Positions 9,268-18,417 of a stretch of 64,000 nucleotides of DNA are shown here, piece by piece; within the stretch, counting starts at the first letter, position 1; every line of letters starts with the position of its first letter. Below the pieces are notes generated by a model. That model made no database searches and had not been told where the DNA came from. It worked only from the letters and a program-made list of their open reading frames with translations. A program made the translations under genes and the position numbers. Source of the DNA: Algicola sagamiensis DSM 14643 (GTDB lineage: Bacteria; Pseudomonadota; Gammaproteobacteria; Enterobacterales; Alteromonadaceae); the NCBI RefSeq assembly GCF_000374485.1, contig NZ_KB894496.1, positions 168,017 to 232,016 of the forward strand, in the 5' to 3' direction.

Positions 9268-9314
9268 TTGAGCGACTATCGGATGAAATCATGAAATTAG
9301 AGGAAAATGTACAC

Positions 9315-9848
9315 TTAAGGAACGGGAACCTCTTGAACATCGCGACTGGCATTGAGCCATCGAGCGAGTGCAAAGAAATAATCGGATAATCGATTTAAAA
9401 AGCGTAAATGATTGGTAGGAATATCATAATGATCTTGGATACCAACCATCATACGCTCAGCTTGTCGTGTTGTTGTTCTACACAGATGAGCGGTGCACGC
9501 AGCTTTTGTTCCTGATGGAAGAATAAAACTTGTTTGCGGCGGCAACTCAGCATAAAAGTGGTCAATTGCTTGCTCAAGTTGTTCTGTTTGCGAATCATCA
9601 AGAACCTTTTGCGCAGAGATCCCATAGCCAAGCTGGAATAGGTTCTGTTGGATCTGTTGTAGTGCAGGGGTGAGCTTTGATATTTGCTCATCCCCAGTGA
9701 GTTCACAGCATAAAAGGCCAACGAGTGCATTGAGTTGATCAAGTGTGCCATATAGCGCTAGCTCAACACTATCCTTTCGCACACGAGTCGTTTTGTCAGC
9801 ATAAATTTGTGTCATTCCCTGATCGCCAGTCTTGGTATAGATTTTCAT
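9315..9848 (-). CDS. PduO-type cob(I)alamin adenosyltransferase
   Basis: A 177-residue trimeric-type ATP:cob(I)alamin adenosyltransferase. Family hallmarks are the N-terminal MKIYTKTGDQGMTQIY (ATP-binding TGDxG), YGTLDQLNALVG, FILPSGTKAACTAHLCR with RQAER, and LNRLSDYFFALARW near the C-terminus. It converts cobalamin to coenzyme B12 (adenosylcobalamin) in the cytosol. Length is typical (about 180). No cobalamin riboswitch and no other B12 gene is nearby, so it probably serves corrinoid salvage. It lies 26 bases downstream of csiV on the same strand and may be cotranscribed with mfd-csiV. Confidence 0.92.
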   Translation of the reverse strand: MKIYTKTGDQGMTQIYADKTTRVRKDSVELALYGTLDQLNALVGLLCCELTGDEQISKLTPALQQIQQNLFQLGYGISAQKVLDDSQTEQLEQAIDHFYAELPPQTSFILPSGTKAACTAHLCRTTTRQAERMMVGIQDHYDIPTNHLRFLNRLSDYFFALARWLNASRDVQEVPVP

Positions 9849-9874
9849 TTGCTTATGTTCCTTAATCAGTCGAC

Positions 9875-10996
9875 TTAATGATTAAAACGTCTCAATTGTA
9901 AAATCATTCCCATCTTTGGGTGATCAAAATAATGGATCTCTTTTGTGATCACACGACGAAACTGGCTGAAGCGAATTTTCTTTAATGCCTTCGTATGCTT
10001 CGTCACTTCTTGTTGTGAAAGCTCTCCCTCCGTTAAGACCAGCGTTGGGATCTTCTCTTGTACACTCAATTCTTCTTCTTCTCGCAGGTCAAATCCAGCA
10101 TTGACGTAGAGATAGTGGCTTAAATGAATACGAATATAGCCATCCATTTCCCATAGTGAATCTGTGATGATCGGTGGGCTGGATTCAACATGATTTTCTA
10201 GGGGGAGCGGCAGTTTAACAGGCTGATTTTGATCCAGTAATGCCAGCTGATGCTTGAGTAGGTACTGCCAGGTGGACTGATTGACACTCGTTTCGTAGTC
10301 GTCTTCATTGACTGAAGCGGCTTCTTGCATGTTGCGTGACTGACCATTGACATAGTAATCATTGGCGAAATTTTTACCTGCAAACAAATGTATTGCTCTG
10401 GTTTCTCTTCTCGGTACGCCTTTGAAGCGCCACCCGACATGCAACATCGGATGAATATCTTTTCGCCATTGGAGCTTTTTATAAATACCACCAAGCCTGA
10501 GTTGAGATTGATTCAGCAAATAAGTTTCTTTTTGATCACTTCTGGCAGGTGCGTTAATTCGCTTAGGAACTTGATTCAACTGTAATATTCGTTGTGAAGG
10601 GGTATTGCTTTCCAACCACTCGTTAATATCGTCGACAGATTCAGGTGCCGGGCAAGGGGAAGTGGTTTGCGAAGTATCTGATTGTTCATCAAGGGGTTCG
10701 GAGAGGTTTCCGACACTCGTTTGCGTTTCACTTTTTGCCTGTGCCTGTTTTGCTGTGTTCGCATCTGTTGGAAAGCAATCTTGTCCTTGTACAAAAGGTG
10801 TTACTTCGGGTTGAAGGAACTTCCTTAGGTTTTCATGCGCATTTGGATAGTCCAAATCAGACAGGTTTTGTGGAAAAGTCTCACCTTGTACGTCATCGTA
10901 GGTGCGTTTAAATAAAATGACTTCTGCTTCAAACCAGCGCTCAGCTTGGGCAAGAAGCGGTATACAGCAAATCAGTGTTACAAATAGTTTTTTCAT
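9875..10996 (-). CDS. csiV: CsiV-family periplasmic peptidoglycan-associated protein
   Basis: A 373-residue exported protein with signal peptide MKKLFVTLICCIPLLAQA. Immediately after it comes ERWFEAEVILFKR, the conserved opening of the CsiV family, and the C-terminal half holds SLWEMDGYIRIHLSHYLYVNAGFDLRE and RVITKEIHYFDHPKMGMILQLRRF. In Vibrio cholerae CsiV binds peptidoglycan and is needed for PBP1A/LpoA-dependent wall synthesis (family knowledge). A low-complexity linker (residues 80-120, rich in Q, S, T and E) separates the two conserved parts. The ATG overlaps the mfd stop by four bases, a coupling commonly seen in gammaproteobacteria. Function in this organism is inferred. Confidence 0.82.
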   Translation of the reverse strand: MKKLFVTLICCIPLLAQAERWFEAEVILFKRTYDDVQGETFPQNLSDLDYPNAHENLRKFLQPEVTPFVQGQDCFPTDANTAKQAQAKSETQTSVGNLSEPLDEQSDTSQTTSPCPAPESVDDINEWLESNTPSQRILQLNQVPKRINAPARSDQKETYLLNQSQLRLGGIYKKLQWRKDIHPMLHVGWRFKGVPRRETRAIHLFAGKNFANDYYVNGQSRNMQEAASVNEDDYETSVNQSTWQYLLKHQLALLDQNQPVKLPLPLENHVESSPPIITDSLWEMDGYIRIHLSHYLYVNAGFDLREEEELSVQEKIPTLVLTEGELSQQEVTKHTKALKKIRFSQFRRVITKEIHYFDHPKMGMILQLRRFNH

Positions 10997-13900
10997 GATG
11001 CGATAGACTTTTCCTGAAAATCATTAAGCATGGACTGGACCAGTTTAAACCGTTCATCTGCATTCGCAACTTCAATTGCAAACTTCAATTTAGCCGGGCC
11101 ATCCATTTTATAAATACGAGGTTGTGCTTGAACAAGTGAAATAATAAACATCGGGTCGACTCGGGTTTGTTGATCAAAGTCTACAAACCCGCCTTTTGGA
11201 CCAGCTTCGATTTTCCGAATGCCCAAGGTTGTTGCTTTTTGTTTGAGTTCGCTGAGCTTGAATAAATTTTTGGCTGCATCAGGTAGCAAACCAAATCGGT
11301 CAATGAGTTCGACCTGGATCTCATTGAGTGCATCTGTATCTACTGCACTTGCAATCCGTTTGTATACGGATAGGCGTGTATTGACGTCTGGAATATAGAT
11401 ATCAGGAAGCAGGGCAGGGAGACGAAGCTCGACCTCTGTTTGCTTTTTCAATGCATTTTCCAGCGAGATCTCTTTCCCTTGCTTGAGCGATTCAACCGCT
11501 TGGTCGAGCATATCCATATACAGAGAAAACCCAATCGAGGTCATTTGGCCGCTTTGTTCATCCCCAAGTAATTCACCAGCACCGCGGATTTCCAAATCAT
11601 GCGTTGCTAAGGCAAATCCAGCGCCGAGGTCCTCTAATGATTCAATGGCTTCTAGACGTTTTTGGGCATCTTTGGTCATGCGCTTTGGTGGTGGAGTAAG
11701 TAAATATGCATAGGCTTGGTGATGAGAGCGCCCAACTCGGCCACGTAGTTGGTGCAATTGCGCCAGTCCAAAGTTATCAGCACGATCAATCAAAATCGTA
11801 TTGGCTGTTGGAATGTCGATTCCCGTTTCGATAATCGTTGTACAAACAAGAACATTGAAGCGTTGATGATAAAAATCGGACATGATCCGTTCAAGCTCAC
11901 GTTCACGCATCTGACCATGAGCAATATCAATCCGTGCTTCAGGCACCATTGCTTGCAGCTCTTCCATACAGTCCTGAATTGTCTCAACACTGTTATGGAG
12001 AAAGTAAACCTGACCACCGCGTTTAATCTCTCTCAGAATTGCTTCTTTCGTGATCGAATCGTCTTTTTGGCGAACAAAAGTTTTGACTGCGAGTCGCTTC
12101 GCTGGTGGTGTTGCAATGATTGAGAGATCTCGAATACTGTGCATGGACATATTGAGTGTTCTGGGGATCGGCGTGGCGGTCAGTGTCAAGATATCGACCT
12201 CGGAACGTAATGATTTGATCCGGTCTTTTTGACGGACGCCAAAGCGGTGCTCTTCATCCACAATCAATAAACCGAGATCAGAGAAGTTGATATCCTGTTG
12301 TAACAACTTATGGGTCCCGATCACAATATCAACCTTGCCTTCGGTCAATTCAGACAAAGTTTGTTGCTGCTGTTTATTGGACTTGAAACGAGATAAGACA
12401 TCAATTTTGATCGGCCAATTTGCAAAGCGGTCTTGGAAATTCTCGAAATGTTGTTGAGCAAGCAAGGTTGTTGGGACCAAAATTGCTACCTGACGACCAC
12501 AGGAAGCCGCGATGAATGCAGCACGCATGGCGACTTCTGTTTTACCAAAGCCGACGTCACCGCAAACGAGGCGATCCATCGGCGTTGGACCACGCATATC
12601 TTCCATGACTGCCTGAATTGCATCAACCTGATCATTCGTCTCTTCAAATGGAAACTCCTGGCAGAAGGAGATATAGTCCTCTTTCGAGAACTTGTATTCA
12701 AATCCAGGTTTTGCTGCACGACGGGCGTAAACATCTAACAATTCAGCGGCAACGTCGCGGACTTTTTCTGCGGCCTTGCGCTTGGCTTTTTCCCAGGCTT
12801 CTGTGCCAAGTCGATTCAACGGTGCATGCTCATCATCTGCACCACTGTATCGGCTGATCAAGTGCAAAGAATTGACCGGAACATACAGCTTCGCTTCATT
12901 GGCGTATTCAATGGTCACGAATTCTGCTGTGATGCCGCCAGCATCGAGTGTTTGCAACCCTTGATAACGTCCAACACCATGATCAAAATGAACAACAGGC
13001 TGACCGATGGATAGCTCAGTTAAGTTCTTGAATACGGCATCTGGAGATATATCATGCTTTGACTTTTTACGACGTCGTTGTTGAACAACACGGCCACCAA
13101 GCAGTTCTGTTTCAGTCAAGATGACCAGTGGCGAGGTTTCACCTCGGATAAAGCTATGTTCAATTCCACCAACGATAATGTTGAGATCATGCTCACCCGT
13201 TAAGAACGTTGAAAAACTCAGGCAGGGTTTAGGGCGGAGATGAACCTGATTGAGGATATCCAATAAAGCTTCGCGGCGACCTTCTGACTCTGCGACAAAT
13301 AATATCCGACCTTGGTTTTCTTTGATGTTTGCAACAAAGTCAATGAGATCCTGATGCGGCTGTTTCGATTGGTGTTTGATGCTCACATCGGGCATCAGGG
13401 AGAATGGCGCATTTGATTTGCCTGCCCCAGTCTCAATCGAAGTTGCGCTCAGCGAGATCCGAGCAAGCGGTTTAAATTGGCTAAATAGCTGCTCTTTGCG
13501 CAGGTAAAGGTGTTCAGGAGAGAGTAAAGGTCGAAGTTGATCGTGCCGACGATCTTCATAGCGTGCTGAGACCTCATCCATAAACGCGTCATAAGCTGGC
13601 TCAATTCTATCCTGAGTAAGGAGCTGCGTATTGTCAGGCAGATAATCAAATAGGGTGGCTGTTTCGTTAAAAAAGAGTGGTAAATAGGATTCGATGCCTG
13701 AGGGAAAGGTACCACTACTGACTTGATGATAAAGCGCCTCTTTTTCATTTCTCACTGTCAAATATTCCCGAAACTGCATTCGGAAGCGCTCAATGGCTGC
13801 TTCATCAGTTGGGAATTCTCCAGCAGGAAGAAGATTAATTGACGAAATGGTATCACCGGAGCGCTGGGTTTCGATATCAAACAAGCGGATACTTTCGAGC

Positions 13901-14478
13901 TCATCATCAAAAAAATCCAAGCGATAAGGCGTCTGACATCCCATTGGGTATAAATCAAGTAATGAACCACGCATGGAAAACTCACCGTGCGCCATGACTT
14001 GATTAACGGCATGATAACCTGCATTTTCCAGATTGCGGCGCATTTGGTGAATATCAATTTGATCACCGTTTTTCACGACAAGGCTTTGCGATTCAATATA
14101 TGCACGCGGGCACAATCGAGCACTCAATGTTGAGATGGGAACAATAACAATCCCGTGGTGTGTTCTTGGAAGCTGATATAACGTCAGCAGACGCTGTGAA
14201 ATAATATCCTGATGCGGGGAAAAATGATCATAGGGAAGGGTTTCCCAGTCAGGAAAAGGCAGCAGTGAAATCGACTTATCTTCTAAGAAAAATCCAATTT
14301 CATGCTCTAGCTTCAATGCAGCGGCGGTGTCTGTGGTTACAACAAGCGATAAGCCAGGATGTTGCTCCGCAGCTTGTGCAACAGCGAGTGCATATGATGC
14401 ACCGATGAGATTTCCCCAGGCAATTTTATCCTGCGTGCTTTTCGTAAAAGGAAGAGACAAAAAGTCTTTGGTATACAT
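10993..14478 (-). CDS. mfd: Transcription-repair coupling factor Mfd
   Basis: A 1161-residue ATP-dependent translocase that removes stalled RNA polymerase from damaged templates and recruits UvrA. Domains in order: UvrB-like N-terminal region (about 1-350), the RNA-polymerase-interacting CarD-like region (about 480-580, VHFDHGVGRYQGLQ), two helicase lobes with Walker A VCGDVGFGKTEVAMR and DEEH box IVDEEHRFGVRQKD, the TRG motif region (QLRGRVGRSHHQAYAYL), and a C-terminal TRCF domain. Length is close to E. coli Mfd (1148). It lies downstream of aguB with a 66-base gap that contains a hairpin, so its own promoter is likely; csiV follows with a four-base overlap. Confidence 0.99.
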   Translation of the reverse strand: MYTKDFLSLPFTKSTQDKIAWGNLIGASYALAVAQAAEQHPGLSLVVTTDTAAALKLEHEIGFFLEDKSISLLPFPDWETLPYDHFSPHQDIISQRLLTLYQLPRTHHGIVIVPISTLSARLCPRAYIESQSLVVKNGDQIDIHQMRRNLENAGYHAVNQVMAHGEFSMRGSLLDLYPMGCQTPYRLDFFDDELESIRLFDIETQRSGDTISSINLLPAGEFPTDEAAIERFRMQFREYLTVRNEKEALYHQVSSGTFPSGIESYLPLFFNETATLFDYLPDNTQLLTQDRIEPAYDAFMDEVSARYEDRRHDQLRPLLSPEHLYLRKEQLFSQFKPLARISLSATSIETGAGKSNAPFSLMPDVSIKHQSKQPHQDLIDFVANIKENQGRILFVAESEGRREALLDILNQVHLRPKPCLSFSTFLTGEHDLNIIVGGIEHSFIRGETSPLVILTETELLGGRVVQQRRRKKSKHDISPDAVFKNLTELSIGQPVVHFDHGVGRYQGLQTLDAGGITAEFVTIEYANEAKLYVPVNSLHLISRYSGADDEHAPLNRLGTEAWEKAKRKAAEKVRDVAAELLDVYARRAAKPGFEYKFSKEDYISFCQEFPFEETNDQVDAIQAVMEDMRGPTPMDRLVCGDVGFGKTEVAMRAAFIAASCGRQVAILVPTTLLAQQHFENFQDRFANWPIKIDVLSRFKSNKQQQQTLSELTEGKVDIVIGTHKLLQQDINFSDLGLLIVDEEHRFGVRQKDRIKSLRSEVDILTLTATPIPRTLNMSMHSIRDLSIIATPPAKRLAVKTFVRQKDDSITKEAILREIKRGGQVYFLHNSVETIQDCMEELQAMVPEARIDIAHGQMRERELERIMSDFYHQRFNVLVCTTIIETGIDIPTANTILIDRADNFGLAQLHQLRGRVGRSHHQAYAYLLTPPPKRMTKDAQKRLEAIESLEDLGAGFALATHDLEIRGAGELLGDEQSGQMTSIGFSLYMDMLDQAVESLKQGKEISLENALKKQTEVELRLPALLPDIYIPDVNTRLSVYKRIASAVDTDALNEIQVELIDRFGLLPDAAKNLFKLSELKQKATTLGIRKIEAGPKGGFVDFDQQTRVDPMFIISLVQAQPRIYKMDGPAKLKFAIEVANADERFKLVQSMLNDFQEKSIAS

Positions 14479-14503
14479 CAGGGTTAGCGTTCCTGTTTGT
14501 TAT

Positions 14504-14532
14504 ACGCTCAGGGTGTTGGTGAACCTGAGCGT
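14504..14532 (-). terminator. Perfect hairpin between aguB and mfd
   Basis: ACGCTCAGG (14504-14512) and CCTGAGCGT (14524-14532) form a 9-bp perfect stem with an 11-base loop just after the aguB stop. No U-tract follows on the minus strand, so termination is possible but not certain. Confidence 0.45.
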
Positions 14533-14544
14533 GATATTATCCAG

Positions 14545-15438
14545 CTAGTCGCGGTATATTTTAAGCAAATCGCCATAGTGGTCAATACGGCGATCACGCA
14601 GATATGGCCAAATACGGCGCACATCTTCACTGCGTTGTAAGTCGATATCGGCCAGTAATATTTCATCGTCATCATCTTCAGCATGGGACAAGATCTCTCC
14701 CTGTGGCCCGGCCACAAAGGAGTTCCCCCAGAATTGGATCCCCTCACTTTGCCCAGATGGATCGGTCTCATGACCAACGCGATTACAGCTTATGACTGGA
14801 ACACCGTTCGCAATAGCGTGTGCACGCTGTACAATGACCCAGGCATTGAGCTGGCGTGTTTGTTCGTCTTCATCGTCTCTTGGATCCCAACCAATCGCTG
14901 TTGGATAAATGAGGATTTCAGCTCCCGCCATCGCCATTAAACGCGCACCCTCTGGAAACCACTGATCCCAGCAGACAAGGACGCCGAGTTTACCTACGCT
15001 GGTTTGGATTGGCTCAAACCCTAAATCTCCTGGTGTGAAATAGAACTTCTCATAGAAACCAGGATCGTCAGGGATATGCATTTTGCGGTATTTCCCGGCA
15101 ATTGTACCATCGGTTTCGATGACCACGGCTGTATTGTGATAGAGCCCTGTTGCTCGCTTTTCAAATAGGGAAGCGACAATGACGATGTTGAGTTCTTTTG
15201 CGACATCACCAAGTGCTTGCGTTGTTGCGCCAGGGATTGGCTCTGCCAAATCAAATAAATCTACATCTTCTGTTTGGCAAAAATAAAGAGAACGATGCAG
15301 CTCCTGCAAGACAATGAGCTGAGCACCATCTACGGCGGCCTCGTGGATACCAGAGATGGTTTTTTGTAGATTATGTTCAACATCAGAACTATTGCTGTGT
15401 TGGATCAAACCGACACGGAGCGTTTCTTTTGCTGTCAT
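14545..15438 (-). CDS. aguB: N-carbamoylputrescine amidase AguB
   Basis: A 297-residue nitrilase-superfamily amidohydrolase. The catalytic triad is visible: Glu46 (VLQELHRS), Lys119 (YRKMHIPDD) and Cys156 (VLVCWDQWFPE). It hydrolyses N-carbamoylputrescine to putrescine, CO2 and ammonia, the second step of the agmatine route. The frame is open from 15501, but the first 21 residues overlap aguA and are unlike the family; the ATG at 15438 (MTAKETLRVG), preceded by GAGAAG, gives the usual length. It lies 17 bases after aguA, so the two steps are cotranscribed. This completes an arginine-decarboxylase-dependent putrescine pathway without ornithine decarboxylase; the decarboxylase itself is not in the window. 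Confidence 0.95.
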   Translation of the reverse strand: MTAKETLRVGLIQHSNSSDVEHNLQKTISGIHEAAVDGAQLIVLQELHRSLYFCQTEDVDLFDLAEPIPGATTQALGDVAKELNIVIVASLFEKRATGLYHNTAVVIETDGTIAGKYRKMHIPDDPGFYEKFYFTPGDLGFEPIQTSVGKLGVLVCWDQWFPEGARLMAMAGAEILIYPTAIGWDPRDDEDEQTRQLNAWVIVQRAHAIANGVPVISCNRVGHETDPSGQSEGIQFWGNSFVAGPQGEILSHAEDDDDEILLADIDLQRSEDVRRIWPYLRDRRIDHYGDLLKIYRD

Positions 15439-15455
15439 GGGTATTCTTCTCGATA

Positions 15456-16499
15456 CTATTGTTGACGAATAAAACCGACGGGCAACTGCATGGTAAGACA
15501 ATGCAAACTGCCGTGCTGTTCAATGATACTGCGGCAATTGATCCCGATGACTTCATGATCGGGGTAAGCGCATTGGATCTGAGCGAATGCATGCGGATCT
15601 TTTGGGTCATCATAAGTTGGAACAAGAACACGCTGATTGATGATGAGATAGTTCGCATAAGTCGCTGGTAATCGATAACCTTCTCGACCAATGATTGATG
15701 TAGGCCAGGGCAAAGGGATCAAATTGAAAGGTTTGTTTTGTGTATTGGTCATACTGCACAGTTGTACTTCCATGCGTTGCAAAGCATCAAAATGTTCATC
15801 TTTTGGGTCATCGCATTGAACATAAACAATCGTGTTGTTTGGTGCAAATCGAGCAAGGGTATCAATGTGCGCATCCGTATCATCACCAGCCAAGTAGCCA
15901 TGGTCAAGCCAGAGAATTTTTTCAGCGCCAAGGAGCTGCAATAAGGACGCTTCGAGCTGTGATTTCGAGTGGGCTGGGTTACGGTTGGGGTTGAGTAAAC
16001 ATTCGCTTGTGGTAAGAATGCAGCCCGCTCCATCAGACTCAATCCCACCACCTTCGAGTATAAGGTCAACCGACTCTGAGGAGATTGGGTGAATCTCAGG
16101 ATGTTGAAATAACGCTTGATTAATTGCGTTATCTTGGGTCGATTCAAACTTGCCACCCCAGCCATTAAAGGTAAAGTTCAGCGCTTTGACCTGCCTTGTT
16201 TGTTGGTTCACAAGCGTGATTGGGCCATGATCTCTGGCCCATGTATCATCGGTTGGCGTCTCGACAAAGATGACCTGCTTAAGTTTGTCCTGTGGCAACA
16301 AGTGGCTAATATGCGATTTGAGCTCAGTATTGTGCACAGCAATGACCAATTGTTGGACATCTAAAATGGCAGTCGCGATCTGAACAAAAATAGGTTCAAC
16401 ATCCTGAAGTATCTCTGCCCAGTCAGTGTCTTTGTGGGGCCAGGTCAACAGAACAGCATCTTGGGGATACCACTCCGCGGGTAAACGAAATGCATTCAC
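15456..16499 (-). CDS. aguA: Agmatine deiminase AguA
   Basis: A 347-residue PPAD-family enzyme that converts agmatine to N-carbamoylputrescine and ammonia. Motifs in order: PAEWYPQDAVLLTWP at the N-terminus, DTWARDHGPI, LNFTFNGWGGKF, LEGGGIESDGAGCILTT, GDDTDAHIDTLARF with catalytic Asp and His, and GSLHC with nucleophile Cys334. Length matches the family (about 350-370). The start is a GTG whose first base is the last base of the upstream PilZ-gene stop (TAGTG), so the two are translationally coupled. aguB follows after 17 bases. The coupling of a c-di-GMP-type gene to polyamine synthesis may be only operon convenience. Confidence 0.96.
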   Translation of the reverse strand: MNAFRLPAEWYPQDAVLLTWPHKDTDWAEILQDVEPIFVQIATAILDVQQLVIAVHNTELKSHISHLLPQDKLKQVIFVETPTDDTWARDHGPITLVNQQTRQVKALNFTFNGWGGKFESTQDNAINQALFQHPEIHPISSESVDLILEGGGIESDGAGCILTTSECLLNPNRNPAHSKSQLEASLLQLLGAEKILWLDHGYLAGDDTDAHIDTLARFAPNNTIVYVQCDDPKDEHFDALQRMEVQLCSMTNTQNKPFNLIPLPWPTSIIGREGYRLPATYANYLIINQRVLVPTYDDPKDPHAFAQIQCAYPDHEVIGINCRSIIEQHGSLHCLTMQLPVGFIRQQ

Positions 16500-17110
16500 T
16501 ACGAATTTGTGCCTTTATCTTTTTGGCGCGCTTGCGCTTTGCGTTTTAATTGTTTGGATTGTTCATGAAGCGATGCACGAACGATGATTTCCCGATCTTC
16601 TTCGCGAAGACGTGTGAATAGTAATGAATGGTGAAATCGTTCATCCTCTTCTTCGGCTTGTAAGATTTCACCATAACCATAAATCGCACTTGCTTCATCC
16701 TTGAGGAATAATTTTAAGCGGATCATGGTCCCAACTTCCAATTTTTTTTCGTGAAAAAAAGTCAGACCACCGCCACCGAAGCTTTGTGTGTCACACCGAT
16801 CCCCCTCATGATCTTGATGAACAAGAATATGGCTCATGAGAAGGTCTATTTTTCTGGATTGTGCGCGAAGGAATTCAACCAGATCATCTGCCACATCGCC
16901 CAAGTTCATCAGTGGGCGTAGCATTTTGGCATCAATCGCGGAGACTTCACTGGCAATTTGAAATAGCTCAGGGATTTCGTTTTCAAAATCCGATTCTCCC
17001 GGAATATCATCAGGATCCGTGATTGGCAGGATATTTAAGGTATATCGCCGCTTGACCAGAAAATATTCATGGAACAGCTCAAATTTTTGCTCTAAAGAGA
17101 GATCACTCAT
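16499..17110 (-). CDS. PilZ-domain protein (PlzB-like)
   Basis: A 203-residue cytosolic protein. The C-terminal half (about 100-190) has PilZ-domain features: DTQSFGGGGLTFFHEKKLEVGTMIRLKLFL, where a D-x-S-x-x-G-like element opens the barrel, and a later strand IYGYGEILQAEEE. The classical RxxxR upstream of it is not evident, so c-di-GMP binding is uncertain. The N-terminal 95 residues are helical and unassigned. Gene position (divergent from lolC, close to mfd) recalls the V. cholerae plzB neighbourhood, cited from memory. It is the first gene of a run with aguA and aguB (one-base overlap). The C-terminus is very basic (RKAQARQKDKG). Confidence 0.7.
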   Translation of the reverse strand: MSDLSLEQKFELFHEYFLVKRRYTLNILPITDPDDIPGESDFENEIPELFQIASEVSAIDAKMLRPLMNLGDVADDLVEFLRAQSRKIDLLMSHILVHQDHEGDRCDTQSFGGGGLTFFHEKKLEVGTMIRLKLFLKDEASAIYGYGEILQAEEEDERFHHSLLFTRLREEDREIIVRASLHEQSKQLKRKAQARQKDKGTNS

Positions 17111-17199
17111 ATATTACTCTTCATGACAATGGACTTGTGTTTATGGTACGAAACACATATTATCCCGGGCAAATACTCCTATCTATACTATTATCACCC

Positions 17200-18417
17200 A
17201 TGTTTCAACCCGTTACCTCATTTATTGGTTTACGATACAGCCGCTCCAGAAAGGGCAATGCATTTATTTCATTCATCAGCTTCTTTTCGATTGCAGGGAT
17301 CGCGTTGGGGGTTTTAGCACTGATCGTGATCACGTCAGTGATGAATGGGTTTGAAGGGCAGCTCAAACAACGAATTTTAGGGATGGTTCCACAGATCATC
17401 ATCAACCAAGATGGGCGAACGTTTTCAGGGCCGGATAAAATCCTCCCCCAATTACAAATGCACCCTGAAGTCAAATCGGCAGAGCCGATCAGTTTGTCTT
17501 CCTCACTCGTTCAATATCATTCCGAGTTGAAAAATGTGCAACTGCAAGGCTTGTATTCAGAAAAAATGCCGCCTGGTATTTTGCCGCATGAAGTGATTGC
17601 AGGTCAGTGGGAGCAACTGCAAGCACAAAAGTATGGGGTGATGATAGGACGTTATCTAGCGAGCCAACTTGGTGTCAGTGTTGGTGATAAAATCCGGGTG
17701 TTGGTTTCTGAGTCTTCCAGATATACCCCAATGGGTCGGATCCCAAGCCAGAGAAATTTTAAAGTGGTGGCTTTATTTGATACGCAGACAGAAATGGATG
17801 AGCGGGTGATTTTTGCAAGAGGCCAGGATGTCGCAAGATTGATGCGTTTACCCAAAGATCAGGTCAGTGGTGTACGTTTGTATTTAAACGATGCGTTTGA
17901 TGCGCCACAAGTTGCAACAGAGTTGCGGCAACAATTTCCGGATCTGGTTGTCACAGATTGGCGACAGCAACAAGGGCGATTTTTTGATGCGGTTAAAATG
18001 GAAAAGAAAGTGATGTCGCTTTTACTGATGCTGATTATCGGTGTGGCTGCATTTAATATTGTGGCGGCATTAGTGATGACAGTCACAGAGAAAGAGTCGG
18101 AAATTGCGATGTTGTTGACGATGGGAATGGCAGCGAAGAATATCCAGAAAATTTTTATGTTCCAAGGGGGATATAATGGCATATTGGGGACTCTCATCGG
18201 CGGTTTGCTTGGTGTACTGCTTTGTGTGAGTCTCAACCCGCTGCTTAGCCTGTTTGGTATTCACCCATTAGGCTTACCCGAGCTGCCTATGATTATGGAT
18301 GGGGTTACAATCACCTTGATTCTCATTGGTGCATTGTTCCTCAGTCTTATCGCCACCCTTTATCCGGCGCGCTTGGCCGCCAAAGTTCAACCTGCAGAGG
18401 TTTTAAAATATGAGTAG
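17200..18417 (+). CDS. lolC: Lipoprotein-releasing complex permease LolC
   Basis: A 405-residue inner-membrane protein with one N-terminal membrane helix (GVLALIVITSVMNGFEGQL region), a large periplasmic domain (about 50-265) and three C-terminal helices ending in TLYPARLAAKVQPAEVLKYE. It belongs to LolCDE, which extracts outer-membrane lipoproteins and passes them to LolA. The frame is open from 17137, but alignment with E. coli LolC (MYQPVALFIGLRYMR) places the start at ATG 17200 (MFQPVTSFIGLRYSR), although no strong Shine-Dalgarno precedes it. The conserved SPMGRIPSQR-like segment reads YTPMGRIPSQRNF. The 3' end overlaps lolD by eight bases. Its LolA-docking hook lies in the periplasmic loop. 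Confidence 0.95.
   Translation: MFQPVTSFIGLRYSRSRKGNAFISFISFFSIAGIALGVLALIVITSVMNGFEGQLKQRILGMVPQIIINQDGRTFSGPDKILPQLQMHPEVKSAEPISLSSSLVQYHSELKNVQLQGLYSEKMPPGILPHEVIAGQWEQLQAQKYGVMIGRYLASQLGVSVGDKIRVLVSESSRYTPMGRIPSQRNFKVVALFDTQTEMDERVIFARGQDVARLMRLPKDQVSGVRLYLNDAFDAPQVATELRQQFPDLVVTDWRQQQGRFFDAVKMEKKVMSLLLMLIIGVAAFNIVAALVMTVTEKESEIAMLLTMGMAAKNIQKIFMFQGGYNGILGTLIGGLLGVLLCVSLNPLLSLFGIHPLGLPELPMIMDGVTITLILIGALFLSLIATLYPARLAAKVQPAEVLKYE

Noticed and set aside
15439..15501. Upstream extension of aguB
   Set aside because: It overlaps aguA and lacks family similarity; ATG 15438 has a Shine-Dalgarno and the right length.
17137..17199. Upstream extension of lolC (21 residues)
   Set aside because: Not similar to LolC; alignment with E. 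coli LolC places the start at 17200.
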